64,000 nt of DNA from Amyelois transitella (Eukaryota; Arthropoda; Insecta; Lepidoptera; Pyralidae), in contig NC_083506.1 of assembly GCF_032362555.1 (NCBI RefSeq), forward strand, positions 9,905,501 to 9,969,500, given 5' to 3'. This document shows, piece by piece, positions 53,888 to 64,000 of the stretch (positions within the stretch are counted from its first letter, which is position 1; every line of letters starts with the position of its first letter). Made by a program: the position numbers and the translations under genes. Below the pieces are notes generated by a model. It saw nothing but the letters and a program-made list of their open reading frames with translations. It was not told the DNA's origin and ran no database searches.

Positions 53888-56800
53888 CTACAAGTAATGA
53901 AATGTTTTTTGCACTGATAAATTCAGAGGAAGGTCATCACAGTCTGAATCTGTGTAGTCATTTGTTGCTACGGCTACAGAACTGGACTGCAGTTCAGGTA
54001 AATCCACGTCTAACGGAGGCGTACTGCTGGGATTGACAGAGGTAGAGTTAGGATTAATCACAGCACTACTTAATGACGTCGAACTCGAACTTGGCTCTTC
54101 TAACGTTTTCTTATTAATTACATTTACAACACTTTTCAGTCTTTTATTCTCGCGGCTCGAACGACTCGAGCGTCTTCTTTTGCGGTCGCTCCGACTTTTA
54201 TGGCTATTAGACGTGCCACTAGTACTAGGCTGCTCTTCCGTGACTGGCGGCCGTTCTTCTGGAGCACCAGCTTCGGGCAAAGCATGTTTCTTTGACGATT
54301 TAACACCTTTCCCCGAACTAGTTTTACGTTTACTCTTTTTATCTTTATCTACCCCAACCTTATCTTTACGTGGACGCGAAGTTCGTTTTTTACTTTTCTT
54401 TTTTTCTTTAGAGGCGGTCTCCCTGCGGCTCTTTCTCTTAGTTTTCTTTTTGACAGGTCTACTTCTTCTGTCGTCACTGGATAGGGAGGACGAGCTGGAG
54501 TAGTCGGTGAAGAGGGCTTCGCTCGACGACTTGGAGGAGGGGGTGGTGGCGGTTCCGGAGGACATGCTGTCGCTGGTGGAGTTGCCGAGTTGGGCCAGCT
54601 GCGGCAGCCAGGGCTCGCGCGGCGGCTCGGGCGTGGAGCGCCACGTGTCGCTGGTGGTGGCGGTGTCGCCGGAGCGCCGCCGCCGCCGCGAGCGCGGCCG
54701 CGGCCGGTACGTGCTGTCGTTGTCGCTGGAGTCCTCGTTGGCCGCCATGTGCCGTTTGAGGATCAGCTTGACGAGCGAGCCCGCGCCGGGCTCCTGCTCC
54801 GCGCTGGGAGCCGGCTGCGGCGGCGGCGTGGTGTCCTGAACTATCACGTCGCTATCCGAACCGAGCAAGTCGACGACTTCCGGCGTTCGGTCTTGCGGTG
54901 GTTTGATGTAGCCTACGACCATCACTTCGGATGAGTCGTCGTCCGTATCAGAATGCGATATGGTCTCGATGGGAATCACGCTCGGCTCCGCTATGTAATT
55001 ATGGGGATAAACGGGCTGTGGGACTCTAGAAGGGCCGGCTACTCTAGAGGGGCCGGGAGGAGCCTCCGCGGGCTCTGAACTCGACACCATAACGATGTCT
55101 GAATCAACACTGGCGTCAGATTCAGAGCTGGAAATTACTTCGTTGATCATGGTAGATATTCTGGTGTCTGTGGTGTACTGGACGTTGCGGTCGTAGCCCG
55201 TCATATCGTAAGGTGTGGAGGCGAAGCAGTATAGCTCGTGGAGAAAATGTTCCGTTCTATCTCTAAAATAAGGCTGCACAGCGGCTCTAAATTCTGGTGA
55301 GTTGATGTGGTACTGCGGAAGTAATTCTAATATACGTGTTATCACATATGAAATGTGTCCTATATTTTCATTCAATAAGTAGTGGAGTTCTCGATTGAGC
55401 CAAGGCACTAATCGATGCATCTGGGTGTCATTGTACCTTTAATAAAGAGAAATTTGACTTAAGCAAGTAGATATTTTATCACCTTAATCTTTTACTTAAA
55501 ATTAAAATGTCATTATAAAAAAAATCAATTAAGAAGCAAAATCCTACTAACTATAGTTATGACGACTGATGAAATTATTCCTCCACTTGTCAAATACTTT
55601 CTTTAGTAAAATTATAATTTTGATACAGTAAGCAGGTTCATTTATTTACAACTAGCTAGGTTCAATTCTATTCGGTATCATACCTGTAGAACTGAGGCGA
55701 GCAGTCCCTGAACCGGCCGGTGAAGTCGGGCAGCGGCCTGGCGTACAGGTTGTGCCTGTACACGGTGCGCCGGAACGAGCCGGGCGAGCGGCGCCGCGGC
55801 CCGCGCGGGGGCAGCGGCGCCGCCGCCTGCAGCAGCAGCTGCTGGATCGCCAGCGAGTCGCGACGCGGCAGTGTTAGCGTTGTCCTGAAAGACGATATCG
55901 TCCTATGTCTTAATGGTGACAAAAACATATACATACATATAATCACGTCTATATCCATTGCAGGGTAGACAGAACCAACAGTCTTGTTAAGACTTGTTAG
56001 GCCATGTTCAGCTATTTGGCTTTAAGATAGAATTGAGATTCAAATAGTGACAGGTTGCTAGCCCATCGCCTAAAAGAAGAATTCCAAGTTTATAAGCCTA
56101 CCTCTTAGTCGCTTTTTACGACATCCATGGGTAAGAGATGGAGTGGTCCTATTCTTTTTTGTATTGGTGCCGGGAACCACACGTCATGGTGATAAAAACT
56201 ATTGATAATTTTCCGTCATCAGGTTATACTAGCATATTTTTTGGTAGCAATTGTTCGAATATCTGGGTACAAACAATATTAATTTGACTCATCTGCTTCA
56301 TTGAAGGTGCAGGTCAATTGTGCATATGATATGACAGGTTCCAGTTGCTGACTGTTGCATCTACTGTTTCACTGATATATTAGTCTACTTAGGACAATAT
56401 GTTGGTAAAAATTTATATTTATTATAGCAAACCAGACTTAATAAATATCCTCTCATCTTTGCATGTTAAATTGGTTTTACATATGTGGAACATAAAGTCT
56501 GCTTCTAAAATCATCATCCTGGCTTTAAATAGTCTTAGTTGCGTCTAACTTTGTAATAAACATAGTAACTTAGGCCAGCATGGACATAGTTAATCACTAA
56601 GTTACATGAAAATTCAAGTTCCCTCAATATTTTTACTTCAATCAATTAACTTAAATCTGAGAATCAATTGACATTCAAACTAAATAAAGTTACTCCCTAA
56701 CTCCCATGTCCAGTGCAATAGGTGTTCACAACAAATTACAAAAATAAGCAAAGAAAGAACATGATACCTGTATCTAAAGCGCCTTGTGGCTTGTGTTATC

Positions 56801-57593
56801 GTATTGTCAATATCAAATCTAGCGATGGTGTCCTCTTCCGTCTCCCTCTGTTCCACCATATACTCCTCATATTGATGATTAGAACGCACATTGTGAATGA
56901 TTGATTTAAAGTTCTGCTTGCATAAGGGACACTCTGCTTTGACCTACAAAAATAATCAAATGGGTATTTACATTAAAAACTAGTCCAATATTGATAAGAT
57001 TTAAATGATAATCACAGTGAAAAATGTGGAGATAAATTGCACACTTGAGAGGCAAGTTCTCATTAGTCATTACCTAAGACTGCATTACTTATACTAAAAA
57101 TCATGAATCCAAATATGCTTTTTTTCGTATGATGTTTTAAATTATTCAATCAATATGATCCCAGGTGCAGTCATCAACATTAGTTCTTCAATTATCCAGT
57201 ATACAGCTTAGCAATGAACAGTAAATTTGAAGAATGAATGTCTAGTGTAATCAACTTGATAGGAGATCAATATTCTTTGACTATCAATAAAATAATTTAT
57301 TTATAAAAACAATATATAATCAGACAGACACATCAAACTTATAACACCCCTCTTCCTCCATCAGGGGTAAAAAAATTACTTACTTTACTCCATGTGAGAA
57401 GACACGTAAAGCAGAATTGATGTAGACATGAGTCTGTGAAGGATTTGTTCTTGCAGGTGCCTAAACATATTGCACAGTTGGGCGGTGGCGAGCCCCGGCC
57501 ACTTTCATGTTGTGGGCTGCTGTCTTCACTCTTGACACTATTTGGATTGGCTCCTGAACTGTCATCCTGAGCCACTGGCGATACTGTCTCCAT
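53888..57593 (-). CDS. Topors: E3 ubiquitin/SUMO ligase TOPORS
   Basis: Four coding exons, minus strand: 57593-57384, 56943-56768, 55884-55684 and 55436-53888 (2136 nt, 711 aa). The RING finger spans about residues 40-78 (CAICLGTCKNKSF, CLHQFCFTCLLTW, AECPLCKQNF) and is split by intron 1. The conserved TOPORS region follows: RFRYRTTLTLPRRD, FRRTVYRHNLYARPLPDF, HRLVPWLNRELHYLLNENIG and RTEHFLHELYCFASTP. The last exon then encodes a low-complexity tail rich in Ser, acidic patches and long Lys/Arg-Ser tracts. Vertebrate TOPORS binds topoisomerase I and p53 and acts as both ubiquitin and SUMO ligase; fly Topors interacts with insulator proteins. An acceptor 12 nt before the ATG (57606) and a GTAAGT donor at 59410 suggest a 5'UTR intron of about 1.8 kb (inference). 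Confidence 0.94.
55926..56185 (+). mobile_element. Family A retroposon with target-site duplication
   Basis: Full-length forward copy in TOPORS intron 2. ATGGTGACAAAAC (55913-55925) on the left and ATGGTGATAAAAAC (56186-56199) on the right are near-identical direct repeats, which fits retroposition. Confidence 0.8.
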
Positions 57594-59601
57594 ATTAAGA
57601 TCAATCTGAATTAAAAAAAATGATTGTTAATTTGCATTAATACAACACAGTACAAAATATTAATTAAAATATAATTAGTGCGACATTACACACAGCTCTT
57701 GGCTTCAACTGATGTTGACTTAGCAATGTCTTTCTCTTCTTCTTTTAACTTCACTTTTACTAACAATAACTGTTGTTGTAGTCTTTTTCTGCTTGCACAC
57801 CTGTTAACCTTCTCCATAATTTAAGGGTGGAAGCCGTAATTTATAAAGGAAAGATAAAACTGTATACCAATATGAATGTAGATGAAGCGAATGAAGTGTG
57901 CAGGGATTGTGGCAAGTGGAAAGATGTGGTCTCTGCCTACCCCCCTGGGAAAGAGGTGTGATTTATGTGGTGTATGCATTTACCAACCCCTTTTAGTACT
58001 TTTTTCAGGCACATCCTACAAATCCTCAGGGGGAGTAGACTATTTTACATTGCAAATTGCAAGGAATTAAGCTATTTTAACAATAGTTATTTTAGCTTGG
58101 TACTCACTTTGTCAATCTGTTGCGAAGAATTATTATATTAGATATTGCATAATATTGTGAAATGAAATATTAAATATTTCTAGACTAGAAATGGAAAATA
58201 TCATAGTGAAAATAAAGCACACCATAAGTTTCACATTACAGCCTCAAAGAGATAAGATTCAAGAAATTAGTCTATTCATCATCATTATATCCATACACAA
58301 ATCACTTCTAGCAGATCTATGCCAAGTAGTGAAATAAAACAGGTTAATTAAAAATAAAAATATTTATGTACCTGAAGAGAATGAATAGACTGATCTCTCA
58401 AAACATCAGTTAGATATACGATTCTAAATAAAGAGTTTATGAGGGTTGGTGAAATGAAATGAATAAAAGATGTTGCATGTTTTCTTAAAGTTTTTTACCA
58501 CTCACACAGAGTTTCAACCCTACTCTGTGCCTTTCAGAAACCATTCAGCTGAATACTATATGTGGACATAATTGACAAGTATAAAGACTGTAGAGGTAAA
58601 AATACATGTCTAGGTGTTACTATAGTAGTACATAACATATAACATATTTGACATAAAATCAAACATCAAAATACTGCTACTTATTCTCCTACTCACCCAT
58701 TCTCTAAATAGACTTTTCTTTCTTTTAATTTTATATTACAATTATAACAATCGTACAGATTCCTTTCATGAGGTGTCCCCAAATAAAATAAATAACTTAC
58801 TACGGTCGTATTACTCTGTAACGTTGTCACCGAGGGAAGACACCTGTATTTTTTCAAACCATAGGTCTAAATCAGATTTGTTTTACCTACCTCGCGTCAG
58901 AATCCGGTGGGATTTTAGCTGCTGTTACTGTTATCAATTTCGTTCTTGCATGGTCAATGTGCGTGATCTTGACAGATTTCCATAGGGAACTGACGTGCGT
59001 GACGAGATGAGAACAAAAACTAATTTTCCCAGATAAACATTTCTAATGGCACTATTATTTTAACTCCGTTGTGAAATTATTAATATCATCGATCGTAAAC
59101 ATCAGCATCAAATCAATACCATGCAAAAAATATCACGTAAATTATGTTTAAGACGTCCATCAACAACTCAACCAAACACCCTTCAAACACCATATTTTTT
59201 GAATGAATGAAAAAAATTTAACCAAATCAAGCAATAGTCTAGAATGACAGCTAGTCTAGTGATGAGAAATACTAAGATAAAAATTGAATTCAGACTCTAA
59301 TGAAGATTCGGTTTTCTGTATTGAAAAATAATAATTTGTAATATGATTTAATTTACCAATAAATATGTAATAAGAAATAATTAGAAAATGAACTTAAGCG
59401 CTAAACTTACAAGTAGTATTCTTTCGGATGATGGTTATCGTAACCAAGAAGTCACTATCTCTTATCTCGCACTGGCACTACATTAGAAAAAATGTGAAAA
59501 TATGTCACTGTCAATTTGAGAAATTAGATCCAAATTTTGACAGTTTAATAATTCTTGGGTTTTTTTGGGGTGTTGTTATCTAATATTTTCAAAGAATAGA
59601 A
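57594..59601. other. TOPORS 5' region and divergent promoter with NDUFA5
   Basis: Mostly the presumed 5'UTR intron of TOPORS. It contains a LINE remnant (57868-57975) and a 43-codon minus-strand ORF (57817-57686; MEKVNRCASRKRLQQQ..., Lys/Glu/Gln-rich) of unknown meaning. A candidate 5'UTR exon ends at donor 59411|59410. TTGACA/TGTCAA hexamers at 58969, 59509 and 59537 mark the likely promoter. Confidence 0.45.
57868..57975 (+). mobile_element. LINE 3'-end remnant (family B)
   Basis: The frame [20 protein letters not shown], then PPGKEV and a stop, followed by ATTTATGTGGTGTATG, matches the other family B ends with fewer lesions. It lies in the presumed 5'UTR intron of TOPORS. Confidence 0.6.
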
Positions 59602-60117
59602 ATGGGTTTATTAAAAAAGGTATGTGACGTATTAGGATAAAAGGTTTATAAATTAAACAATGCAAATTCATAATTTAATAATTATGATTACAGACTACTG
59701 GGCTAACTGGATTAGCCGTGGCTGCCAATCCACACCATACCCTTGGTGCACTTTATGGCAAGATTTTAAGAACTCTGCAGAAAATGCCAGCCGAAGCAGT
59801 CTACAGAAAATACACTGAGCAAATTGTCCGTGAGAGAGCTGCAGTGCTTACTCAGGTATTTCTCAACAGGTTTCAAAAGCTAGCTCTCAATTGAAATGAG
59901 AAAGTCTACAATTTTTTTTATTTAACTTAAAAACTTTCAGACCAGAGATGTTTTTGAAATTGAGCAGCGAATCAACTGTGGTCAAGCTGAAGAACTAATA
60001 ATCCAGGCTGAAAATGAACTAAATCTTGCTAGAAAAATGTTGAACTGGAAACCATGGGAACCGCTCATTGCTAAGCCACCTAAAGGACAATGGGATTGGC
60101 CACCAGCAAAGAATTAA
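59602..60117 (+). CDS. NDUFA5: NADH dehydrogenase 1 alpha subcomplex subunit 5 (complex I B13)
   Basis: Three exons: 59602-59619 (only six codons, MGLLKK), 59694-59855 and 59941-60117 (357 nt, 118 aa; human 116). Sequence TTGLTGLAVAANPHHTLGAL, LRTLQKMPAEAVYRKYTEQI, a helical segment and a C-terminus with WKPWEPL and KGQWDWPPAKN match the family closely. It is a small accessory subunit on the matrix side of mitochondrial complex I, in the peripheral arm. TGTCAA and TTGACA lie 60-95 bp before the ATG. AATAAA is at 60159-60164. Head-to-head with TOPORS and tail-to-tail with TAX1BP3. Confidence 0.95.
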
Positions 60118-62466
60118 TTTGATATTTTTCAATGTGTCATTCATTATAGTTGTTATGTAATAAATAGTCATAAATATTTAATGTGTTCATACTTTTTGTT
60201 AAATATGCTACATCTTATAAGTTAACACACAAAAACATGCAGTGTGTGGACCACATGATTTTGTGTGTATAGTTCAGATGTTGGATGATGAAAGTTCTAG
60301 ATTCATTTTAAATGTGTTGTTGAAAAAAAGACATTATTTTTCATAACATTTATTCTTTCTATAAATAATAATATAATACATAAAATTGATAATAGAGTTC
60401 CTTATATGAAAACGAAAATGTTTGTGCTACATAGTTCATGCAAAGTTCATGTAATATTGAACATAATAGAATGTGAAGAAATAATAGAAAATATAAATAA
60501 ATATGAAATTCAGTTTTGACAAAAAGATAAGTAAAGAATTCTATAGGTACTATTTAACAATTAATTTAACAATTAATATCAAAATGATAGTAGATATATA
60601 CATATATATAGTTGAAGAAAGCTGTAAAAAAACAAATGTATAGCAACACATTGGTGTTACAAGCTTGTTGTCAAAAAATCAAAACAGTAGCTTCTATAAT
60701 TAAATAAAGTACAGCTTAATAGAAAATATCTTGTAAATGCATATTTCGTAAAAAATGGTATCTTAAAAGCTATCCTACAAAATCTTGAAATAATCAAGAC
60801 TGATAGAATAATTGGTTGCCTAAATATTTCTTGTTCTATTCTCTTTGGCTGAACTTTAGGTAGTGTGATCTGGTTTATTTCTTTTATAAATACATAGTCT
60901 TATTACTACACATGTTTCATATTAGGCCATTTTTATCTTCACTTCATTTTATTCTTCTACATTAATTCTGCCCAGTATGTTAAAAATCAAAGTATTTTTA
61001 CTTTCATATAAAATGTGTGTTTTAAAATCTATTTGGCACAGTGCATTATTCCCATAATATGTGCAATAAATATATTTTAATAATATCAATTCTTAGAATT
61101 TCATGCCTCAAACTGATGTAACAAGATATACCCACAACCAATTAATATATTTCTAATATTTATTACATGCTTAACAGTAAAATCATAGACAATCACAGAT
61201 TTAAAACAAGAGAACAGTATTTAACTACTAACCCAGTTTAGCATAAATTATTTAAGTAAGTTAAAAATTCTTTCTTAATATTTTAAAACTTTTAAATAGA
61301 CACAGAAACATGTTTATTTTATGTCTAACATTAAGTACCCTTTAGTATTTCAGGACAATAACTTGAAATTAGTTGGTAATGTTCATACTTATAATTCAAG
61401 CCACTTTCCCATAGGGATAGGCAAAGATTACATCTTTCCACTTGTTACTTTCCCAGCATAATTCTTGCTTCATCCTCTTTCATAGCTCTGTTCATGCAAG
61501 CTCATCAGTTTCGGGTAATCTAGAATGACCTTTTTCCAGAATGCCTCTGATCTGGTAAATTCCAATTCAATACAATCATTGAAAATGTATCAGTATTAAC
61601 TAACTTTCCTAAATATAACTGAAGGTGTAATGTTCTGATATACACAAACTTATAGGACACAAATTGTAAACAGATTTAAGTCAGCTTATTATATGAACTT
61701 ACACTAACTATAAATTATTCCATCATAATATTTTTTATTAATATTGAGTGAGTGCAAAGAGCTCTATTCATTCAAACTGTAAATTAATATTATTTATTAT
61801 GACAATTGAAAGTTTTGTAAAGTTTGATCAAAATTTCATTAACGACAGTCCTCTCAAATGAATGGTAACTCACTAGTGAAACAAATCATAAATAGGTATT
61901 AATTTTGTACAATTCTGCAGAGTATAAATATATTGAGTAAATGCATCAAAGAAGTTATTTGTCATAAATAAAAATTCTTACATAGTACAATAAATACTTA
62001 TTTGAAATCAATATCATGCAACACTTTAGAGGAAAATATATTACGCATAGCATTAGGTAAACCATCATTTACAAGAATATTAAGTAATGCAAATTCATCA
62101 ATTAAACTTGTATGTCTTACCACGTTATAAATTTGTTTTTTGATAGCTGTTGTTAGTGGTGAAAAGTTTTGAAAGATTGATCTTAATAAATAAATATAAG
62201 TGCAACATTAACACATCAACTTGAAGAATAAACAGACCATATTTTTACAATATACACAATGTGAAGGTGAATTTCTCTTACTCATTTTAAAAGGAAATGT
62301 TTATCCAATGTTATCATTATCATTAAATTAGTAAAGTCACAAACAACAACAGCAAATAATGTAAAAAGTAAACTTTGTTTCCAATAGAGAAACATTTTCA
62401 TAAAATATTTGACCCACAGAAATTAACTGCATCCAACTCAAAATGTCATGATTTAGTTATGTTAAA
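60118..62466. other. Convergent gap NDUFA5 (+) / TAX1BP3 (-)
   Basis: Very AT-rich 2.3 kb with no supported ORF. It holds the NDUFA5 polyadenylation signal and probably a long TAX1BP3 3'UTR. A minus-strand LINE remnant lies at about 61395-61550. Confidence 0.5.
61395..61550 (-). mobile_element. LINE 3'-end remnant (family B)
   Basis: Reverse complement reads CTTGCATGAACAGAGC, GAGGATGAAGCAAGAATTAT, AACAAGTGGAAAGATGTAAT and CTTTGCCTATCCCTATGGGA, the same order as the other family B copies but more diverged. Confidence 0.5.
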
Positions 62467-62992
62467 TTATGTTGATGTCACTCCTTTTCTAGCTACTAAT
62501 AGATTTAGTACTGGGTGCTTCTTTATGTAACTAACTGCTTTTTTATGTGTCACCATAGTAAAATCATATCCATTGCATTGCAATATCTTGTCATGCATTC
62601 TCAAACCAGCTTTTGCAGCAGGACTACCTTCATGTACCTCAGTTACATAAATACCCTGGAAACGTGAATTATATATAATTATTATTTTTAAATAACCAAT
62701 GAGCACTTGTGCACAGTACAAAATGAACACTTACATTATCTGTATACCCCTGAGGGCTTTTACGGTAATCTTGGTCGATTCCACCACCAATTTTAAATCC
62801 ACATTTCATGACTTCACGGCCCTCAGAGTCAACACCGGCCTCCTTTTGAAGTGTTATAGGTATCTGTTGAAGTTAAAAAATTGTATATCAGAAAATATTC
62901 AAAAAAAATATTAAACGGGGAGTGGTCACAACACATACACTTAGACATTCCATTGCCGTGCCGGCCTGGTGCTGAAAAGCCATTTTCGCCAT
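62467..62992 (-). CDS. TAX1BP3: Tax1-binding protein 3 / TIP-1-like single-PDZ protein
   Basis: Three exons, minus strand: 62992-62939, 62863-62735 and 62655-62467 (372 nt, 123 aa; human 124). After MAKMAFQHQAGTAMECLS the protein is one PDZ domain: carboxylate-binding loop GFKIGGGIDQD, then GIYVTEVHEGSPAAKAGLRM, HDKILQCNGYDFTMVTHKKA and LNLLVARKG. The GFxIGGGIDQD and DFTMVTH signatures match TAX1BP3. The family consists almost solely of one PDZ domain and acts as a scaffold antagonist, binding C-terminal motifs of partners such as beta-catenin, rhotekin and glutaminase in vertebrates. The ATG at 62992 has a good context (CCACCATGG). TTGACA lies about 155 bp upstream (63145-63150). Confidence 0.93.
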
Positions 62993-64000
62993 GGTGGAAA
63001 ATTTAATTTAAACACTTAGATAAAAAATAAATAAGTTGCAACGGCAACAACGCAATAAATTTATTAAACACAAACTGACTTGTTTGACGAAGACAACAAA
63101 CAAAGTCTTTCCCTTGTTTTTTTAATGGGCATAAACTAAAGAAATTGACAGATTGATTTTTAGGCTAATAAGCTTAGGATCACTGGCATGGGGTTCTTGA
63201 TACAATCATTGTAGATCTTAATCTAAGTTGGCGACGGACTACAACGCCACCCTTGTCAGTCGAGATGCTGGATCCAGGCATTGAAATACCTAGTCGCATG
63301 TAATTACATGGTCAGTCGGTTAGTTGTGCACTGCTTTTAATTACCGAAAGTCGGGTTGGGTTGGTGCAACCGAAATCCTACGAAGTCGCAGGCGCGATGC
63401 AAGAGCCTTTCGACATCATTGAAAGCTTAAGAACGTCAACAGGGTATAAATTTGTCTTAACATTTTTATTTTCATTTTACTTCAGATAAACCAAAGAGAC
63501 GGACAGAAAGAGTGGATAAGTCTTTTTAAGGTTCGAGAATAGACCCCAGCAGGAACTTCGAAATTACGTTCAGGAGGCTTACCACAACCTTTTATAGAAC
63601 CGTTCAAATATTAAGGCAGTTTATTAGCAGGCCTGCTCAAAACTCCTACCATGACGTCTTATAAGGTGAACGGTTTAAGCTGAATGATGAACGGTTATTT
63701 TGTCTATGGCTCAATGTGGAGATGTCAATAAAGAAACGTTCAAACCTCTAATAAAAATAATAATACCATAATAATACAATAATAATTAAAGATAACAAAT
63801 ACTTATAAATTAAATTAAATATGAAGTTAACCTAAATTTTTCTGAATGCATTGTTGCACGCTATAAAATACTTTTATTTGTATAAATTAAATAAATGTTA
63901 GTTTAAATTGGTTTTGAACGACCGTCCGAACGAATCGGCCTGTCACATAAATTTAAAGTAGGTAGGTACCTGCTAGAATACTTGAGTGATACTTGAAAGT
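62993..64000. other. 5' flank of TAX1BP3 and right edge
   Basis: Contains the TAX1BP3 promoter side and then unassigned sequence. A GC-richer block at about 63230-63420 includes a 14-bp palindrome CATGTAATTACATG (63297-63310). I see no supported gene here. Confidence 0.4.

Noticed and set aside
54033-54934. Long plus-strand open frames opposite TOPORS exon 4
   Set aside because: They are antisense shadows of the Ser/Lys/Arg-rich TOPORS tail. Composition is explained by the low-complexity minus-strand codons and there is no known domain.

Overview
This is a eukaryotic, intron-rich, AT-rich stretch of nuclear DNA, almost certainly from a moth or butterfly (Lepidoptera). The coding exons read as insect orthologues of conserved animal genes. 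Introns and gaps are littered with short retroposons typical of lepidopteran genomes: a roughly 260 bp family with a (ATGT)n tail, two tRNA-headed SINE families, decayed LINE ends and MITE-like elements. There is no sign of bacterial operons, CRISPR arrays or viral genes. Exon models below were built by hand from open frames, splice consensus, phase agreement and remembered family sequences. Each complete model sums to a whole number of codons.

Layout from left to right. 154-2093 (-) is the 5' part of an FBXW9-like F-box gene that runs off the left edge. 2783-3018 (+) is a doubtful two-exon small ORF. 3784-6207 (+) is GTF3C3, a TFIIIC TPR subunit with an intronless CDS. 6702-15169 (+) is LIG4, DNA ligase IV, 13 exons and 901 aa. 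17952-22577 (+) is a Dmrt11E-like DM-domain gene, 3 exons and 197 aa. 26587-37600 (-) is Transportin-1, 15 coding exons and about 900 aa, with a probable extra 3'UTR exon at about 26043-26308. 37970-39696 (+) is DIMT1, the 18S rRNA dimethyltransferase. 39999-40776 (-) is NDUFB6, a complex I subunit. 41208-48764 (+) is p38 MAP kinase, 360 aa, with an alternative exon. 53888-57593 (-) is TOPORS, a RING E3 ligase of 711 aa. 59602-60117 (+) is NDUFA5, another complex I subunit. 62467-62992 (-) is TAX1BP3/TIP-1, a single-PDZ protein.

The genes are mostly unrelated housekeeping genes packed head-to-head or tail-to-tail. TNPO1/DIMT1 (369 bp apart) and NDUFB6/p38 (431 bp apart) share short divergent promoter gaps. 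Nearly every promoter gap carries TTGACA/TGTCAA hexamers.

The most interesting observation is in p38. Two 80-nt exons (44419-44498 and 45293-45372) encode alternative versions of the same kinase segment. Both lie behind an upstream donor that matches the U12 (minor spliceosome) consensus, both acceptors carry U12-type CCTTAA branch sites, and both have U2-type downstream donors. Reading frame and spliceosome incompatibility would each force mutually exclusive use. A second probable U12 intron is intron 1 of Transportin-1. Other points are a partial tandem triplication of p38 exon 8, a GC-AG intron and a 3'UTR intron in Transportin-1, a near-perfect long hairpin at 1031-1090, and a nested transposon insertion in LIG4 intron 1.
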